Assembly (NCBI RefSeq): GCF_026342735.1
Contig: NZ_JAPEMM010000001.1
Coordinates: forward strand, 5,332,001 to 5,396,000
Direction of reading: 5' to 3'
Origin: Streptomyces sp. NBC_00193
GTDB lineage: Bacteria > Actinomycetota > Actinomycetes > Streptomycetales > Streptomycetaceae
DNA: 64,000 bases
Made by a program: the position numbers and the translations under genes. Below, one piece after another: positions 25,009 to 33,005 of the stretch. The notes under the pieces are model-generated. The model saw only the letters and a program-made list of their open reading frames with translations. It was not told the DNA's origin and did no database searches. Numbering within the stretch: the first letter of the stretch is position 1; the number at the start of each line of letters is the position of its first letter.

Positions 25009-25673
25009 CCTGGTCCGAAATGCAGCCGCTGCTCACGCAGGGCACCTTCGACACCCTCTACATGGTGTTGTGGTCCGCCCTGGTGACCGTCCTGGGCGGA
25101 CTGCCCATCGGCATCCTGCTCGTCCTGACCGACAAGGGCGGCCTGCTGCAGAACCGCGCGGTCAACAAGATCCTCGGCGTGATCGTGAACATGGGCCGCT
25201 CGCTGCCGTTCATCATCCTGCTGATCTTCCTGATCCCGGTCACCACGGCGATCGTCGGCACGTTCATCGGCCCCACGGCCATGATCGTCCCGCTCGCCAT
25301 CGGCGCCATCCCCTTCTTCGCCCGGCTCGTCGAGACCGCCGTCCGCGAGGTGGACCACGGCCTGATCGAAGCCGTCGAGTCCATGGGCGGCGGCATCCCG
25401 ACCCTCGTCGGCAAGGTGCTCCTCCCGCAGGCGCTGCCCTCGCTGATCGCGGCCGTCACCACCACCGTGATCACGCTGATCGGCTACTCGGCCATGGCCG
25501 GCGCGGTCGGCGGCGAAGGCCTCGGCTCCAAGGCCATCACGTACGGCTTCCAGCGCTTCGAGACCGGCTTCATGGTCGCGACCGTCGTGGTGCTGATCGT
25601 GCTCGTCACGGTGATCCAGCTCATCGGCGACGGCGTGGTACGCCTCCTCGCCCGGCGCGGTCGGACAGCCTGA
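25005..25673 (+). CDS. metI: Methionine ABC transporter, permease subunit
   Basis: A 222-residue permease with about five membrane helices. The EAA loop that touches MetN reads EVDHGLIEAVESMGGGIPTL. The N-terminal helices (TLYMVLWSALVTVLGGLPIG and SLPFIILLIFLIPVTTAI) and the C-terminal one (VATVVVLIVLVTVIQLIGDG) match MetI. The GTG start overlaps the metN stop. Role: moves methionine, including D-methionine in some species, delivered by MetQ. Confidence 0.95.
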   Translation: MTWSEMQPLLTQGTFDTLYMVLWSALVTVLGGLPIGILLVLTDKGGLLQNRAVNKILGVIVNMGRSLPFIILLIFLIPVTTAIVGTFIGPTAMIVPLAIGAIPFFARLVETAVREVDHGLIEAVESMGGGIPTLVGKVLLPQALPSLIAAVTTTVITLIGYSAMAGAVGGEGLGSKAITYGFQRFETGFMVATVVVLIVLVTVIQLIGDGVVRLLARRGRTA

Positions 25674-25774
25674 ACCGGCCTGAGCCGGACATAAACCAAC
25701 TTTCCCCAAGAAAGCCCGCACTTGTCGTGCTTGGGCCGTCATCCAATAAGCAAGACGCAAGAAAGGCACTCTTC

Positions 25775-26638
25775 GTGCGCAAGAACATCAAGCTCACCGC
25801 CCTCGCCGCCACCGTCTCGGCGCTCGCCCTCGGCCTCACCGCCTGCGGCAGCTCCTCGGACCCGTCCTCCACCAAGGCCGACGGCGGCAAGACCGATGAG
25901 AGCAAGCCCCTGGTCATCGCGGCCTCCCCCTCCCCGCACGCCGACATCCTGAAGTTCGTCCAGGACAACCTCGCGGCCAAGGCGGGCCTCAAGCTGGAGG
26001 TGAAGGAGTTCACGGACTACGTCCTGCCGAACACCGCCACCCAGCAGGGCCAGGTCGACGCCAACTACTTCCAGCACGTGCCGTACCTCGACGACTTCAA
26101 CAAGAAGAACGGCACCGACATCGTGCCCGTCGTGAACGTGCACCTGGAGCCCCTGGGCCTGTACTCCAAGAAGTTCAAGGCGATCACGGACATCAAGGCC
26201 GGCCAGACCATCGCCGTCCCGAACGACCCCACCAACGAGGGCCGTGCGCTCCAGCTGCTCGCCGCGAACAAGCTCATCACCCTCAAGGAGGGTGTCGGCA
26301 CCGCCGCCAAGCTGTCCGACATCACCGACAAGAAGGGCCTGGAGTTCAAGGAGCTGGAGGCCGCCACGGTCCCGCGCGCCCTGAACGACGTGGACGCCGC
26401 CGTCATCAACGGCAACTACGCCATCGAGGCCAAGCTCGTCCCGGCCAAGGACGCGCTCGTCCTGGAGAAGGCCGAGGGCAACCCGTACGCCAACATCCTG
26501 GCCGTCAAGAACGGCAACCAGGACGACCCGCGGATCCAGAAGCTCGCCAAGCTCCTGAACTCCGACGAGGTCAAGAAGTTCATCGACGACAAGTACCAGG
26601 GCTCGGTCATCCCGGCCTTCGGCAAGCCGGCCGCCTAG
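25775..26638 (+). CDS. metQ: Methionine-binding lipoprotein (NLPA family)
   Basis: A 287-residue solute-binding lipoprotein. The signal peptide ends in a lipobox (ALALGLTACGSS, Cys near residue 22), so it is anchored to the outer face of the membrane. The mature part has the NLPA-family hallmarks FTDYVLPNTATQQGQVDANY, VPNDPTNEGRALQLL and INGNYAIEA. The GTG at 25775 has GAAAGG eight bases upstream. It follows metI by 101 bp and ends before a strong palindromic terminator. Confidence 0.95.
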   Translation: MRKNIKLTALAATVSALALGLTACGSSSDPSSTKADGGKTDESKPLVIAASPSPHADILKFVQDNLAAKAGLKLEVKEFTDYVLPNTATQQGQVDANYFQHVPYLDDFNKKNGTDIVPVVNVHLEPLGLYSKKFKAITDIKAGQTIAVPNDPTNEGRALQLLAANKLITLKEGVGTAAKLSDITDKKGLEFKELEAATVPRALNDVDAAVINGNYAIEAKLVPAKDALVLEKAEGNPYANILAVKNGNQDDPRIQKLAKLLNSDEVKKFIDDKYQGSVIPAFGKPAA

Positions 26639-26654
26639 ATCAGGCCGGCGGCAC

Positions 26655-26680
26655 CGGGCCGGCCCGATCGGGCCGGCCCG
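26655..26680. terminator. Perfect 26-base palindrome terminator after metQ
   Basis: CGGGCCGGCCC-GATC-GGGCCGGCCCG is a perfect palindrome (11-bp stem, four-base loop) 16 bp after the metQ stop. There is no T tract, so termination may need Rho or the hairpin alone. Confidence 0.72.
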
Positions 26681-26880
26681 TCCGGCCCCGTGCACCCCAC
26701 CGGTGTACGGGGCCTGCTGCTGCCCGCTTCCGGGCAGCCCGGCCCTGCACATCACCAGGCCGATGCTGCATGCTGTGGCCTATGACCCGCGGCTGCGGAC
26801 CGTATGCCCCGCGTATACCGTCCCGCGCCACGGTCGCCTCGCATCACGGTCGCACCACGGTCTCAGGCTTGGAGCTGCGC

Positions 26881-27642
26881 ATGACTACCACCTTCCCGGA
26901 CGTCACCATCAGCACGGACCGGCTGGTGCTGCGCCCCTTCGAGGAAGAAGACGTCACCGCGCTCGCCGAGATGATGAACGACGAACACGTCACCGCCTGG
27001 ACCTCCGTCCCGCACCCCTACACCTACGCCGACGCGGTCACCTGGGCCACGAGGACCGCTCACACGGAGCGCACCGAGGGCCGCGGCATCGTCTTCGCCG
27101 TCACCGAGTTCCTCACCCAGCGGCTCGTCGGCATCGTGCACCTCCAGGACACCGACTGGCGCACCCGCACCACCGAGGTCGGCTACGTCACCGCACCCTG
27201 GGCCCGCGGCGAGGGCTACGCCAGCGAGTCCGTCCGCGCCGTGGCCCGCTGGCTCTTCACCGACCAGCGCTTCGAGCGCCTCGAACTGCGCACCGCCGCC
27301 GACAACACGGCCTCACAGCAAGTGGCCCAGAAGACCGGTTGCATCAGTGAAGGCGTCCTGCGCAACGCCTGCATAGTGCGCACCCAGAACCCCGACGGAT
27401 CCTGGTCCGACACCCGCAGCGACCTCATCGTCTGGGGCCTGGTCCCCGAGGACCTCGACGAGGACGCCGACGGCTATCGCGACTACTCCGACGGCTACTC
27501 CGACACCTACGGGGACGGCTACTCGGACGGCTACTCCGTGGGCTACGCGGACCCCCGCGCCGACGCACGCGACGGCCACCGGATCCAGAGCGCCAACGCG
27601 AACGACGCGAACGACTACGCCCTCTTCTCGGACCGGAACTGA
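26881..27642 (+). CDS. RimJ/RimL-type GNAT acetyltransferase with DGYS-repeat tail
   Basis: A 253-residue protein. Residues 1-185 are a GNAT domain of the ribosomal-protein-acetyltransferase type: DRLVLRPFEEEDVTALAEM at the start, EVGYVTAPWARGEGYASESV as motif A and LRTAADNTASQQVAQKTGC as motif B. The last ~65 residues are unusual: an acidic, Tyr-rich tandem region with DGYRDYSDGYSD, TYGDGYSDGYSVGY, ending in an Asn/Asp/Ala segment. The ATG at 26881 has GGAG seven bases upstream. The substrate is unknown. Confidence 0.85.
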   Translation: MTTTFPDVTISTDRLVLRPFEEEDVTALAEMMNDEHVTAWTSVPHPYTYADAVTWATRTAHTERTEGRGIVFAVTEFLTQRLVGIVHLQDTDWRTRTTEVGYVTAPWARGEGYASESVRAVARWLFTDQRFERLELRTAADNTASQQVAQKTGCISEGVLRNACIVRTQNPDGSWSDTRSDLIVWGLVPEDLDEDADGYRDYSDGYSDTYGDGYSDGYSVGYADPRADARDGHRIQSANANDANDYALFSDRN

Positions 27643-27655
27643 CCGGATGACCGGG

Positions 27656-27661
27656 TAGTCT
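27656..27661 (+). promoter_or_regulatory. Possible -10 element of cobL
   Basis: TAGTCT fits TANNNT in the 109-bp gap before cobL and would start a transcript near 27668. No clear -35 is seen. Confidence 0.3.
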
Positions 27662-27750
27662 CACGAAGCCCGACCCTCCCTCGACGAAGCTTCGCCCTGC
27701 CCCGGCCACCGCCGGGAAGGGCCCCCTCCCACACCAGGAGACTGACGACG

Positions 27751-28968
27751 ATGGCCGACCGGGTCACGGTGATCGGCTGGGACGGCTCCCCCCTGACCGC
27801 GGCAGCCCGGTCGGCGCTCTCCGCCGCCACCCTGGTGGCCGGCGCCGCCCACCACCTCGCACTCCCCGAAGTCCCGCCCACCGCCGAACGCGTGCGCCTG
27901 GGCAGCCTTCCCCTCGCCGCCCGCCGGATCGCCGGCCACCGCGGCACCGCCGTCGTCCTCGCCGACGGGGACCCCGGCTTCTTCGGCGTCGTACGGGCCC
28001 TGCGCGCCCCGGAACACGGCCTGGAGGTGGAGGTCGTCCCGGCCGTCTCCGCCGTCGCCGCCGCCTTCGCCCGCGCCGGAATGCCCTGGGACGACGCCCA
28101 GGTCGTCGTCGCCCACAGCCGCACCCTGCGCCGGGCCGTCAACGTCTGCCGCGCCCACTCCAAGGTCGCCGTCATCACCTCGCCCGGCGCCGGCCCCGCC
28201 GAACTCGCCCTGCTGCTCGAAGGCGTCCACCGCACCTTCGTCATCTGCGAGGAACTCGGCACCGACAAGGAACAGGTCACGGTCCTCACCTCCGACAAGG
28301 CCGCCGACCACAGCTGGCGCGACCCCAACGTGGTCATCGTCATCGGCGGTACGGGACCGGCCGCGACGGCCGCCGAACCGACCTGGCTGCTCGGCCGCGG
28401 CACGGCACCGACCGGCGGACGGGGCTGGGCCCACCCGCAGATCGACGTGGGAGAAGGGGAGTCCACGCAGCTGCGCGCGGCCCAGCTCGCCCGGCTCGGC
28501 CCGCGCACCGGAGATCTCGTCTGGGACATCGGCTCGGGCTCCGGAGCCCTCGCCGTGGACGCCGCCGCCCTCGGCGCCGCCGTCATCGCAGTCGACGCCG
28601 ACCGGCAGGCCTGCGCACGCACGACCGCCGCCGCCCGGGCCCGGGGCGTACAGCTCCAGGTCGTCAACGGCCGCGCCCCGCACGTCCTGGAGACCCTGCC
28701 CGAACCCGACGTCGTCCGCGTCGGCGGCGGCGGAGCCGAGGTCGTCGCGGCCGTCGCCGACCGCCGCCCCGAACGGATCGTCAGCCACGCCTCCACGCGC
28801 GACGAGGCGGAGGCCATCGGCCGGGTCCTGACCGAGGGCGGGTACACCGTCGAGTGCGCGCTGCTCCAGTCCGTCGGCCTGGACACCCGGACGTGGACCG
28901 AACAACAGCGCTCCGTGGTGTTCCTGCTGGCCGCCGAACGCCCCGTTCACCGCCCGGACCGTACCTAG
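27751..28968 (+). CDS. cobL: Precorrin-6Y C5,15-methyltransferase (decarboxylating), CbiE-CbiT fusion
   Basis: A 405-residue enzyme of corrin-ring synthesis that methylates C-5 and C-15 and decarboxylates the C-12 acetate side chain. The N-terminal half is CbiE-like (VTVIGWDGSPLTAAAR, LADGDPGFFGVVR, the SAM-binding tetrapyrrole-methylase loop). The C-terminal half is CbiT-like with the Rossmann SAM motif VWDIGSGSGALAVDAA at about residue 255. It is the only ring-assembly methyltransferase of the cobalamin path in this window. It ends in a short gap before the BluB-CobT gene. Confidence 0.92.
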   Translation: MADRVTVIGWDGSPLTAAARSALSAATLVAGAAHHLALPEVPPTAERVRLGSLPLAARRIAGHRGTAVVLADGDPGFFGVVRALRAPEHGLEVEVVPAVSAVAAAFARAGMPWDDAQVVVAHSRTLRRAVNVCRAHSKVAVITSPGAGPAELALLLEGVHRTFVICEELGTDKEQVTVLTSDKAADHSWRDPNVVIVIGGTGPAATAAEPTWLLGRGTAPTGGRGWAHPQIDVGEGESTQLRAAQLARLGPRTGDLVWDIGSGSGALAVDAAALGAAVIAVDADRQACARTTAAARARGVQLQVVNGRAPHVLETLPEPDVVRVGGGGAEVVAAVADRRPERIVSHASTRDEAEAIGRVLTEGGYTVECALLQSVGLDTRTWTEQQRSVVFLLAAERPVHRPDRT

Positions 28969-28982
28969 CCGCGAGCCCGGGG

Positions 28983-29196
28983 TAGGCTGGCCGATCGTCA
29001 CACCGCCCGGACGATTCGGGCACGCGGCTCCGGCTGGACGCGCGACGTGGCGCAGTCCACAGAGGACCGTGGCGGTTATGGCCGACACGGTGGCGAACGG
29101 GCAGGACAATACTTACTGGTTGTCGTGCGGGCGTACGTGAGGCCTCGTGGGCGACCGGGCAGTCGAAGAGGCAACACCGATGGGCGAGGGGTACGC
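28983..29196 (+). promoter_or_regulatory. Long leader of the BluB-CobT gene with a possible 20-codon reading frame
   Basis: TAGGCT at 28983-28988 is a plausible -10 that would give about 200 bases of 5' leader, unusually long for this window. Within it a 20-codon frame runs from ATG 29078 to TGA 29138-29140 (MADTVANGQDNTYWLS and four more residues), with weak ribosome-binding sequence. I do not see a standard B12-box, so a cobalamin riboswitch is not called. Structure is plausible but unproven. Confidence 0.35.
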
Positions 29197-32100
29197 ATGA
29201 CTGACACCGGCCAGGTTCCGGGCGAGGGTCTCCCGGACAGCACGGGCATGGTGGATCAGCAGGGCGTCCCCGCCCCGGTTCCCCCGGTTCCCGCGTCTTC
29301 CCCGGCGACCGGGAACTACGCCTTCCAGGACCTCGTGGACAACCCGGCCGAGCCGGAGGACGAGGAACTGCTGCTGATGCCGAGCAGCCAGGGCGCGTGG
29401 AGCGACCCCCAGGTCGTCCCGCCGGTGCCCGCCTTCCCCGAGTTCCCCGAGCCCTCCGCGTACGCGGACGCCCCGTACGCGGACGGCCCCTACGCCGACT
29501 TCACGGGCGCCCCTGAGTACCAGCAGCCCCACCCGGGCCGGCTCCCGGCCCCCGAGGCGCCGCTCGGCTACGAGACCGCCGGGTACCCGCAGCAGCCCTT
29601 CGACGGGCAGCCGTTCGCGGAGCAGCCGTCCTTCGCCGACGCCTCCTACGGCGCCGGTGCGCACGAGGCCGGCGGCCGGGATTCCGGCGCGCTCGACCTC
29701 GGCGGCCTCGTGGCCCCGCAGGCCGTGTCCCAGCCCCAGCCCCCGGTGGCGCCCGTCGCCGCGGCCCCCGTGCGGCGGCCGCTGCACATGGGTCCGCCCG
29801 TGCCCGAGGCCACCGGCGGAGTCGTACGGTCCCTCGCGGACCGGGGCCCGGCCGCGGCGCCCGCGCAGGCCCCCGGGCACGCCCCGGCGCCGGCTGCGCC
29901 CGTTGCCGTCCCGGTCGCCTCCGTGCCCTCTTCCCCCGCCGACTCCGAGCCCGTGGCCCCAGCCGTGAGCACCCCGGCGATGGCCATCCCGATGCGCCAG
30001 TCCGGGCCGCCCACCACGGGGCCCGAGTACTTCGACTTCACGCAGGCCGGGGCCGAGCACGTGCCGGGCCCGGCGCAGCAGCCGGTCGAGATCCCGGTGC
30101 AGGCCGGGACGCCGTGGACCGCGGAGCCGGCTCCGGAAGCCGCGGCGGAGCCCGCGTCGGCGTCCGCCGTCGAGCCCGTGGCCCAGCAGGAGGCCCGGCC
30201 CGTCGGCGAGCCCGTCGCCGAGAGCGGTGCGGAGCCCGTCGCCGTCGCCTTCGCGGAGCCCGAGGCGGGCCTCGTACAGGAGTCCGGGGCCGTGCCCGTG
30301 GCGGAGCCGGTGCCGGCGCCCGTCGTCGTGCCCGTCGCCGAACCGGTGCTCGTGGAGCCCGCGCCGGAGGCCGTTGCCGAGCCCGTCGTCGCCGTCGAGC
30401 CCGAGGCCGCCGTCGTACCGGAGCCCGAGCCCGTCGCGGTTCCCGAGGCCCCGGCAGCCGTCGCGCCCGCGCCCGAGCCGGTCGTGGAGCCGGAGTCCGA
30501 GCCGCAGCCCGCAGAAACGGTGGTTCAGGCCGAGGAGCCGGAGCCCCTGCCCGAGCCCGTCGTCGTGGCCTCCGAGCCCGAGCCGGCCGCCGCCGCGCCG
30601 GCCGCCGCCGCGCCGGCCGCCGCCGCGCCGGCCGACGTACCGCTGGAAGCCGAGGCCCCGGAGGCCCCGGAGGCTCCCGAGGCCGGAACCGAACCGCAGC
30701 CCGAGCCGGAAGCCGAGCCCGAGGCCCCGGCCACCGAGGCGGCCCCCGGATACGCCGACGCCGAGCGCGAGGCCGTCCTGCGCGTCATGCGCGAGCGCCG
30801 TGACATCCGCAAGGGCTTCCGCCGCGACCCCATCCCGCACGAGGTGCTGCTGCGCGTCCTGGAGGCGGCCCACACCGCCCCCAGCGTCGGCCACTCCCAG
30901 CCGTGGGACTTCGTCGTCATCAAGTCCGCCGAGACCCGCCGGACCATGCACGAGCTCGCGGAGCGTCAGCGCGAGGCCTACGCGAAGTCGCTGCCCAAGG
31001 GCCGCGCCAAGCAGTTCAAGGAAATCAAGATCGAGGCCATCCTCGACACCCCGGTGAACATCGTGGTCACCGCCGACCCCACCCGTGGCGGTCGGCACAC
31101 CCTGGGCCGGCACACCCAGCCGCAGATGGCCCCGTACTCCTCGGCCCTCGCCGTGGAGAACCTCTGGCTCGCCGCGCGCGCCGAGGGCCTGGGCGTCGGC
31201 TGGGTCAGCTTCTTCGACGAGCGCGAGATGGTCCGCGAGCTCGGCCTGCCGGAGCACCTGGAGGTCGTCGCGTACCTGTGCATCGGGTACGTCGACGAGT
31301 TCCCCGACGAGCCCGAGCTCGCGCAGGCCGGCTGGTCGCAGCGGCGTCCGCTCTCCTGGGTCGTGCACGAGGAGACGTACGGGCGCCGCGCGCTGCCCGG
31401 CGAGGAGCCGCACGACCTGCTCTCCGAGACGGTCGCCAGCATCCGCCCGCTCGACGCGAAGGCGCTCGGCGAGGCGTGGGAGCGGCAGAAGCGCATGACC
31501 AAGCCCGCCGGGGCCCTGGGCATGCTCGAAATCATCTCGGCCCAGCTGTCCGGCCTCTCGCGGGTCTGCCCGCCGCCGATCCCGGAGCCCGCCGCGGTCG
31601 CGATCTTCGCGGGTGACCACGGCGTGCACGCCCAGGGGGTCACCCCGTGGCCCCAGGAGGTCACCATGCAGATGGTGGCCAACTTCCTCGGCGGCGGTGC
31701 GGTGTGCAACGCGTTCGCCAACCAGGTGGGAGCCGAGGTCTGCGTGATCGACGTCGGCGTCGCCGGCGACCTCCCGGCCACGCCGGGCCTGCTGCCGCGC
31801 AAGGTCCGCCCGGGGACGGCCGACCTGTCGGTCGGCCCGGCGATGACCCGCGAGGAAGCCGTCGCCGCCATCGAGGTCGGCATCGAGACGGCCCGCGACC
31901 TGGTCGCGGCGGGGAACAAGGCCCTCCTGACGGGCGAGATGGGCATCGCCAACACCACGGTGTCGGCGGCGCTGATCTCGGTCTTCACCGGGGTGGACCC
32001 GGGCGAGGTCACCGGGCGGGGCACCGGCATCAACGACGAGACGCACGCCCGCAAGGTCGAGGTCGTGCGCCGCGCCCTGGAACTCCACCAGCCGGACCCG

Positions 32101-32466
32101 GCGGACCCGATCGGCGTCCTGGCGGCCATCGGCGGCCTGGAGCACGCGGCGATCGTGGGCCTCCTCCTCGGTGGAGCCTCCCTGCGGACCCCGGTGATCC
32201 TGGACGGCGTCAGCGCCGGTGCGGCCGCGCTGGTGGCCCGTGCGATCGCTCCGGAGTCGCTGTCCGCGTGCATCGCGGGACACCGCAGCGCGGAGCCGGG
32301 CCACGTGGCCGCCCTGAACAAGCTCGGGCTGCGCCCGCTCGTCGACCTGGACCTGCGCCTCGGCGAAGGTACGGGGGCGCTGCTGGCGCTGCCGCTGGTG
32401 CAGAGCGCTGCGCGGGCGATGCACGAGGTGGCCACGTTCGACTCGGCGGGTGTCACGGAGAAGTAG
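29197..32466 (+). CDS. cobT: BluB-CobT fusion: DMB synthase / nicotinate-nucleotide:DMB phosphoribosyltransferase
   Basis: A 1089-residue protein in three parts. Residues 1 to ~515 are disordered and Ala/Pro/Glu/Val-rich, with 'EPV' and 'AEP' repeats and an (AAAP)-type run. Residues ~518-740 are a nitroreductase-fold BluB domain (VMRERRDIRKGF, SVGHSQPWDFVV), which cuts FMN with oxygen to make 5,6-dimethylbenzimidazole. Residues ~743-1089 are CobT (AIFAGDHGVHAQG, LLTGEMGIANTTVSAAL, catalytic Glu probably in GHRSAEPGH), which attaches ribose phosphate to that base. So one chain makes and activates the lower ligand of B12. I chose ATG 29197 (GAGGGG upstream); the frame is open to 29047. Confidence 0.93.
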   Translation: MTDTGQVPGEGLPDSTGMVDQQGVPAPVPPVPASSPATGNYAFQDLVDNPAEPEDEELLLMPSSQGAWSDPQVVPPVPAFPEFPEPSAYADAPYADGPYADFTGAPEYQQPHPGRLPAPEAPLGYETAGYPQQPFDGQPFAEQPSFADASYGAGAHEAGGRDSGALDLGGLVAPQAVSQPQPPVAPVAAAPVRRPLHMGPPVPEATGGVVRSLADRGPAAAPAQAPGHAPAPAAPVAVPVASVPSSPADSEPVAPAVSTPAMAIPMRQSGPPTTGPEYFDFTQAGAEHVPGPAQQPVEIPVQAGTPWTAEPAPEAAAEPASASAVEPVAQQEARPVGEPVAESGAEPVAVAFAEPEAGLVQESGAVPVAEPVPAPVVVPVAEPVLVEPAPEAVAEPVVAVEPEAAVVPEPEPVAVPEAPAAVAPAPEPVVEPESEPQPAETVVQAEEPEPLPEPVVVASEPEPAAAAPAAAAPAAAAPADVPLEAEAPEAPEAPEAGTEPQPEPEAEPEAPATEAAPGYADAEREAVLRVMRERRDIRKGFRRDPIPHEVLLRVLEAAHTAPSVGHSQPWDFVVIKSAETRRTMHELAERQREAYAKSLPKGRAKQFKEIKIEAILDTPVNIVVTADPTRGGRHTLGRHTQPQMAPYSSALAVENLWLAARAEGLGVGWVSFFDEREMVRELGLPEHLEVVAYLCIGYVDEFPDEPELAQAGWSQRRPLSWVVHEETYGRRALPGEEPHDLLSETVASIRPLDAKALGEAWERQKRMTKPAGALGMLEIISAQLSGLSRVCPPPIPEPAAVAIFAGDHGVHAQGVTPWPQEVTMQMVANFLGGGAVCNAFANQVGAEVCVIDVGVAGDLPATPGLLPRKVRPGTADLSVGPAMTREEAVAAIEVGIETARDLVAAGNKALLTGEMGIANTTVSAALISVFTGVDPGEVTGRGTGINDETHARKVEVVRRALELHQPDPADPIGVLAAIGGLEHAAIVGLLLGGASLRTPVILDGVSAGAAALVARAIAPESLSACIAGHRSAEPGHVAALNKLGLRPLVDLDLRLGEGTGALLALPLVQSAARAMHEVATFDSAGVTEK

Positions 32467-32494
32467 CGGGGGCTGCGGGGGCCGGCGCCGGGGC

Positions 32495-32613
32495 CGGGGT
32501 GGGGTGTCGTCCGGGACTCATGATTTATGGCGCCCTGTGCACGCTGCGCCCCGGACGGCCTTGTTTTCGCGCCAACAAATCACGTTTTACGTCCCGGACG
32601 ACACCCCACCCCG
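32495..32613. repeat. Long hairpin element: 23-bp perfect inverted repeat with nested inner repeat
   Basis: The 23-base arms 32495-32517 and 32591-32613 (core GGTGTCGTCCGGGAC / GTCCCGGACGACACC) are perfectly complementary. In the 73-base loop, TGATTT (32521-32526) pairs with AAATCA (32577-32582), and GGCGC/GCGCC continue that stem. The whole forms a ~119-base hairpin, A/T-richer in the loop. It could be the bluB-cobT terminator or a non-autonomous dispersed repeat. Confidence 0.8.
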
Positions 32614-32630
32614 TCCCCGTCACCGGCAAA

Positions 32631-32740
32631 ATCCAGCCTCGCCGGCGTTTGAGGCGCGGGGGTCCGGGGGCGGAGCCCCCGAAGGGGCCCGGGGCGGAGC
32701 CCCGGTTTCGGGAAGGGGCGGGGTGGGGAAAGCCCCGCAG
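32631..32740. repeat. GC-rich multi-hairpin dispersed repeat
   Basis: This segment reads CCAGCCTCGCCGGCGTTTGA followed by hairpins GGGGGC-GGA-GCCCCC and GGGGC-GGA-GCCCC, then a G-rich run. I recognise very similar sequence as a common intergenic repeat in Streptomyces genomes (memory only, not checked). No gene is seen between 32467 and 33005 apart from these repeats. Confidence 0.6.
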
Positions 32741-33005
32741 GGCCCCCGATGAGCCCCGTCGGCCCGTCAGCCTCAATCCCGCCTCGGGAGCGAGTCCCGT
32801 ACGAGCCGGGGATCATGGGGCGGGAGCCCCGTGGCCTGGGCCGGAGCCGGGGCAGCGCCAGGCCGGGGAACCGCCCCCAAAGCGACCACCGCGCAGGTGG
32901 GTCGTATCGTGGACCCCGGACGGGCCACCGCACGTCACCGCCCGATCAGCCGCTCCAGCGACGCAGCGGCCCGCCCTCACCGCCGCATCAGGAGCCGCAA
33001 CCGCC

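Noticed and set aside
28983..29196. Cobalamin riboswitch upstream of bluB-cobT
   Set aside because: No standard B12-box or ACTG-containing core found by eye; listed as an open question instead.
29113..32424. Reverse-strand open frame of about 1100 codons opposite BluB-CobT
   Set aside because: It mirrors the forward gene, is Gly/Leu/Arg/Asp-rich without any domain, and is a base-composition artefact of high-GC codon usage.
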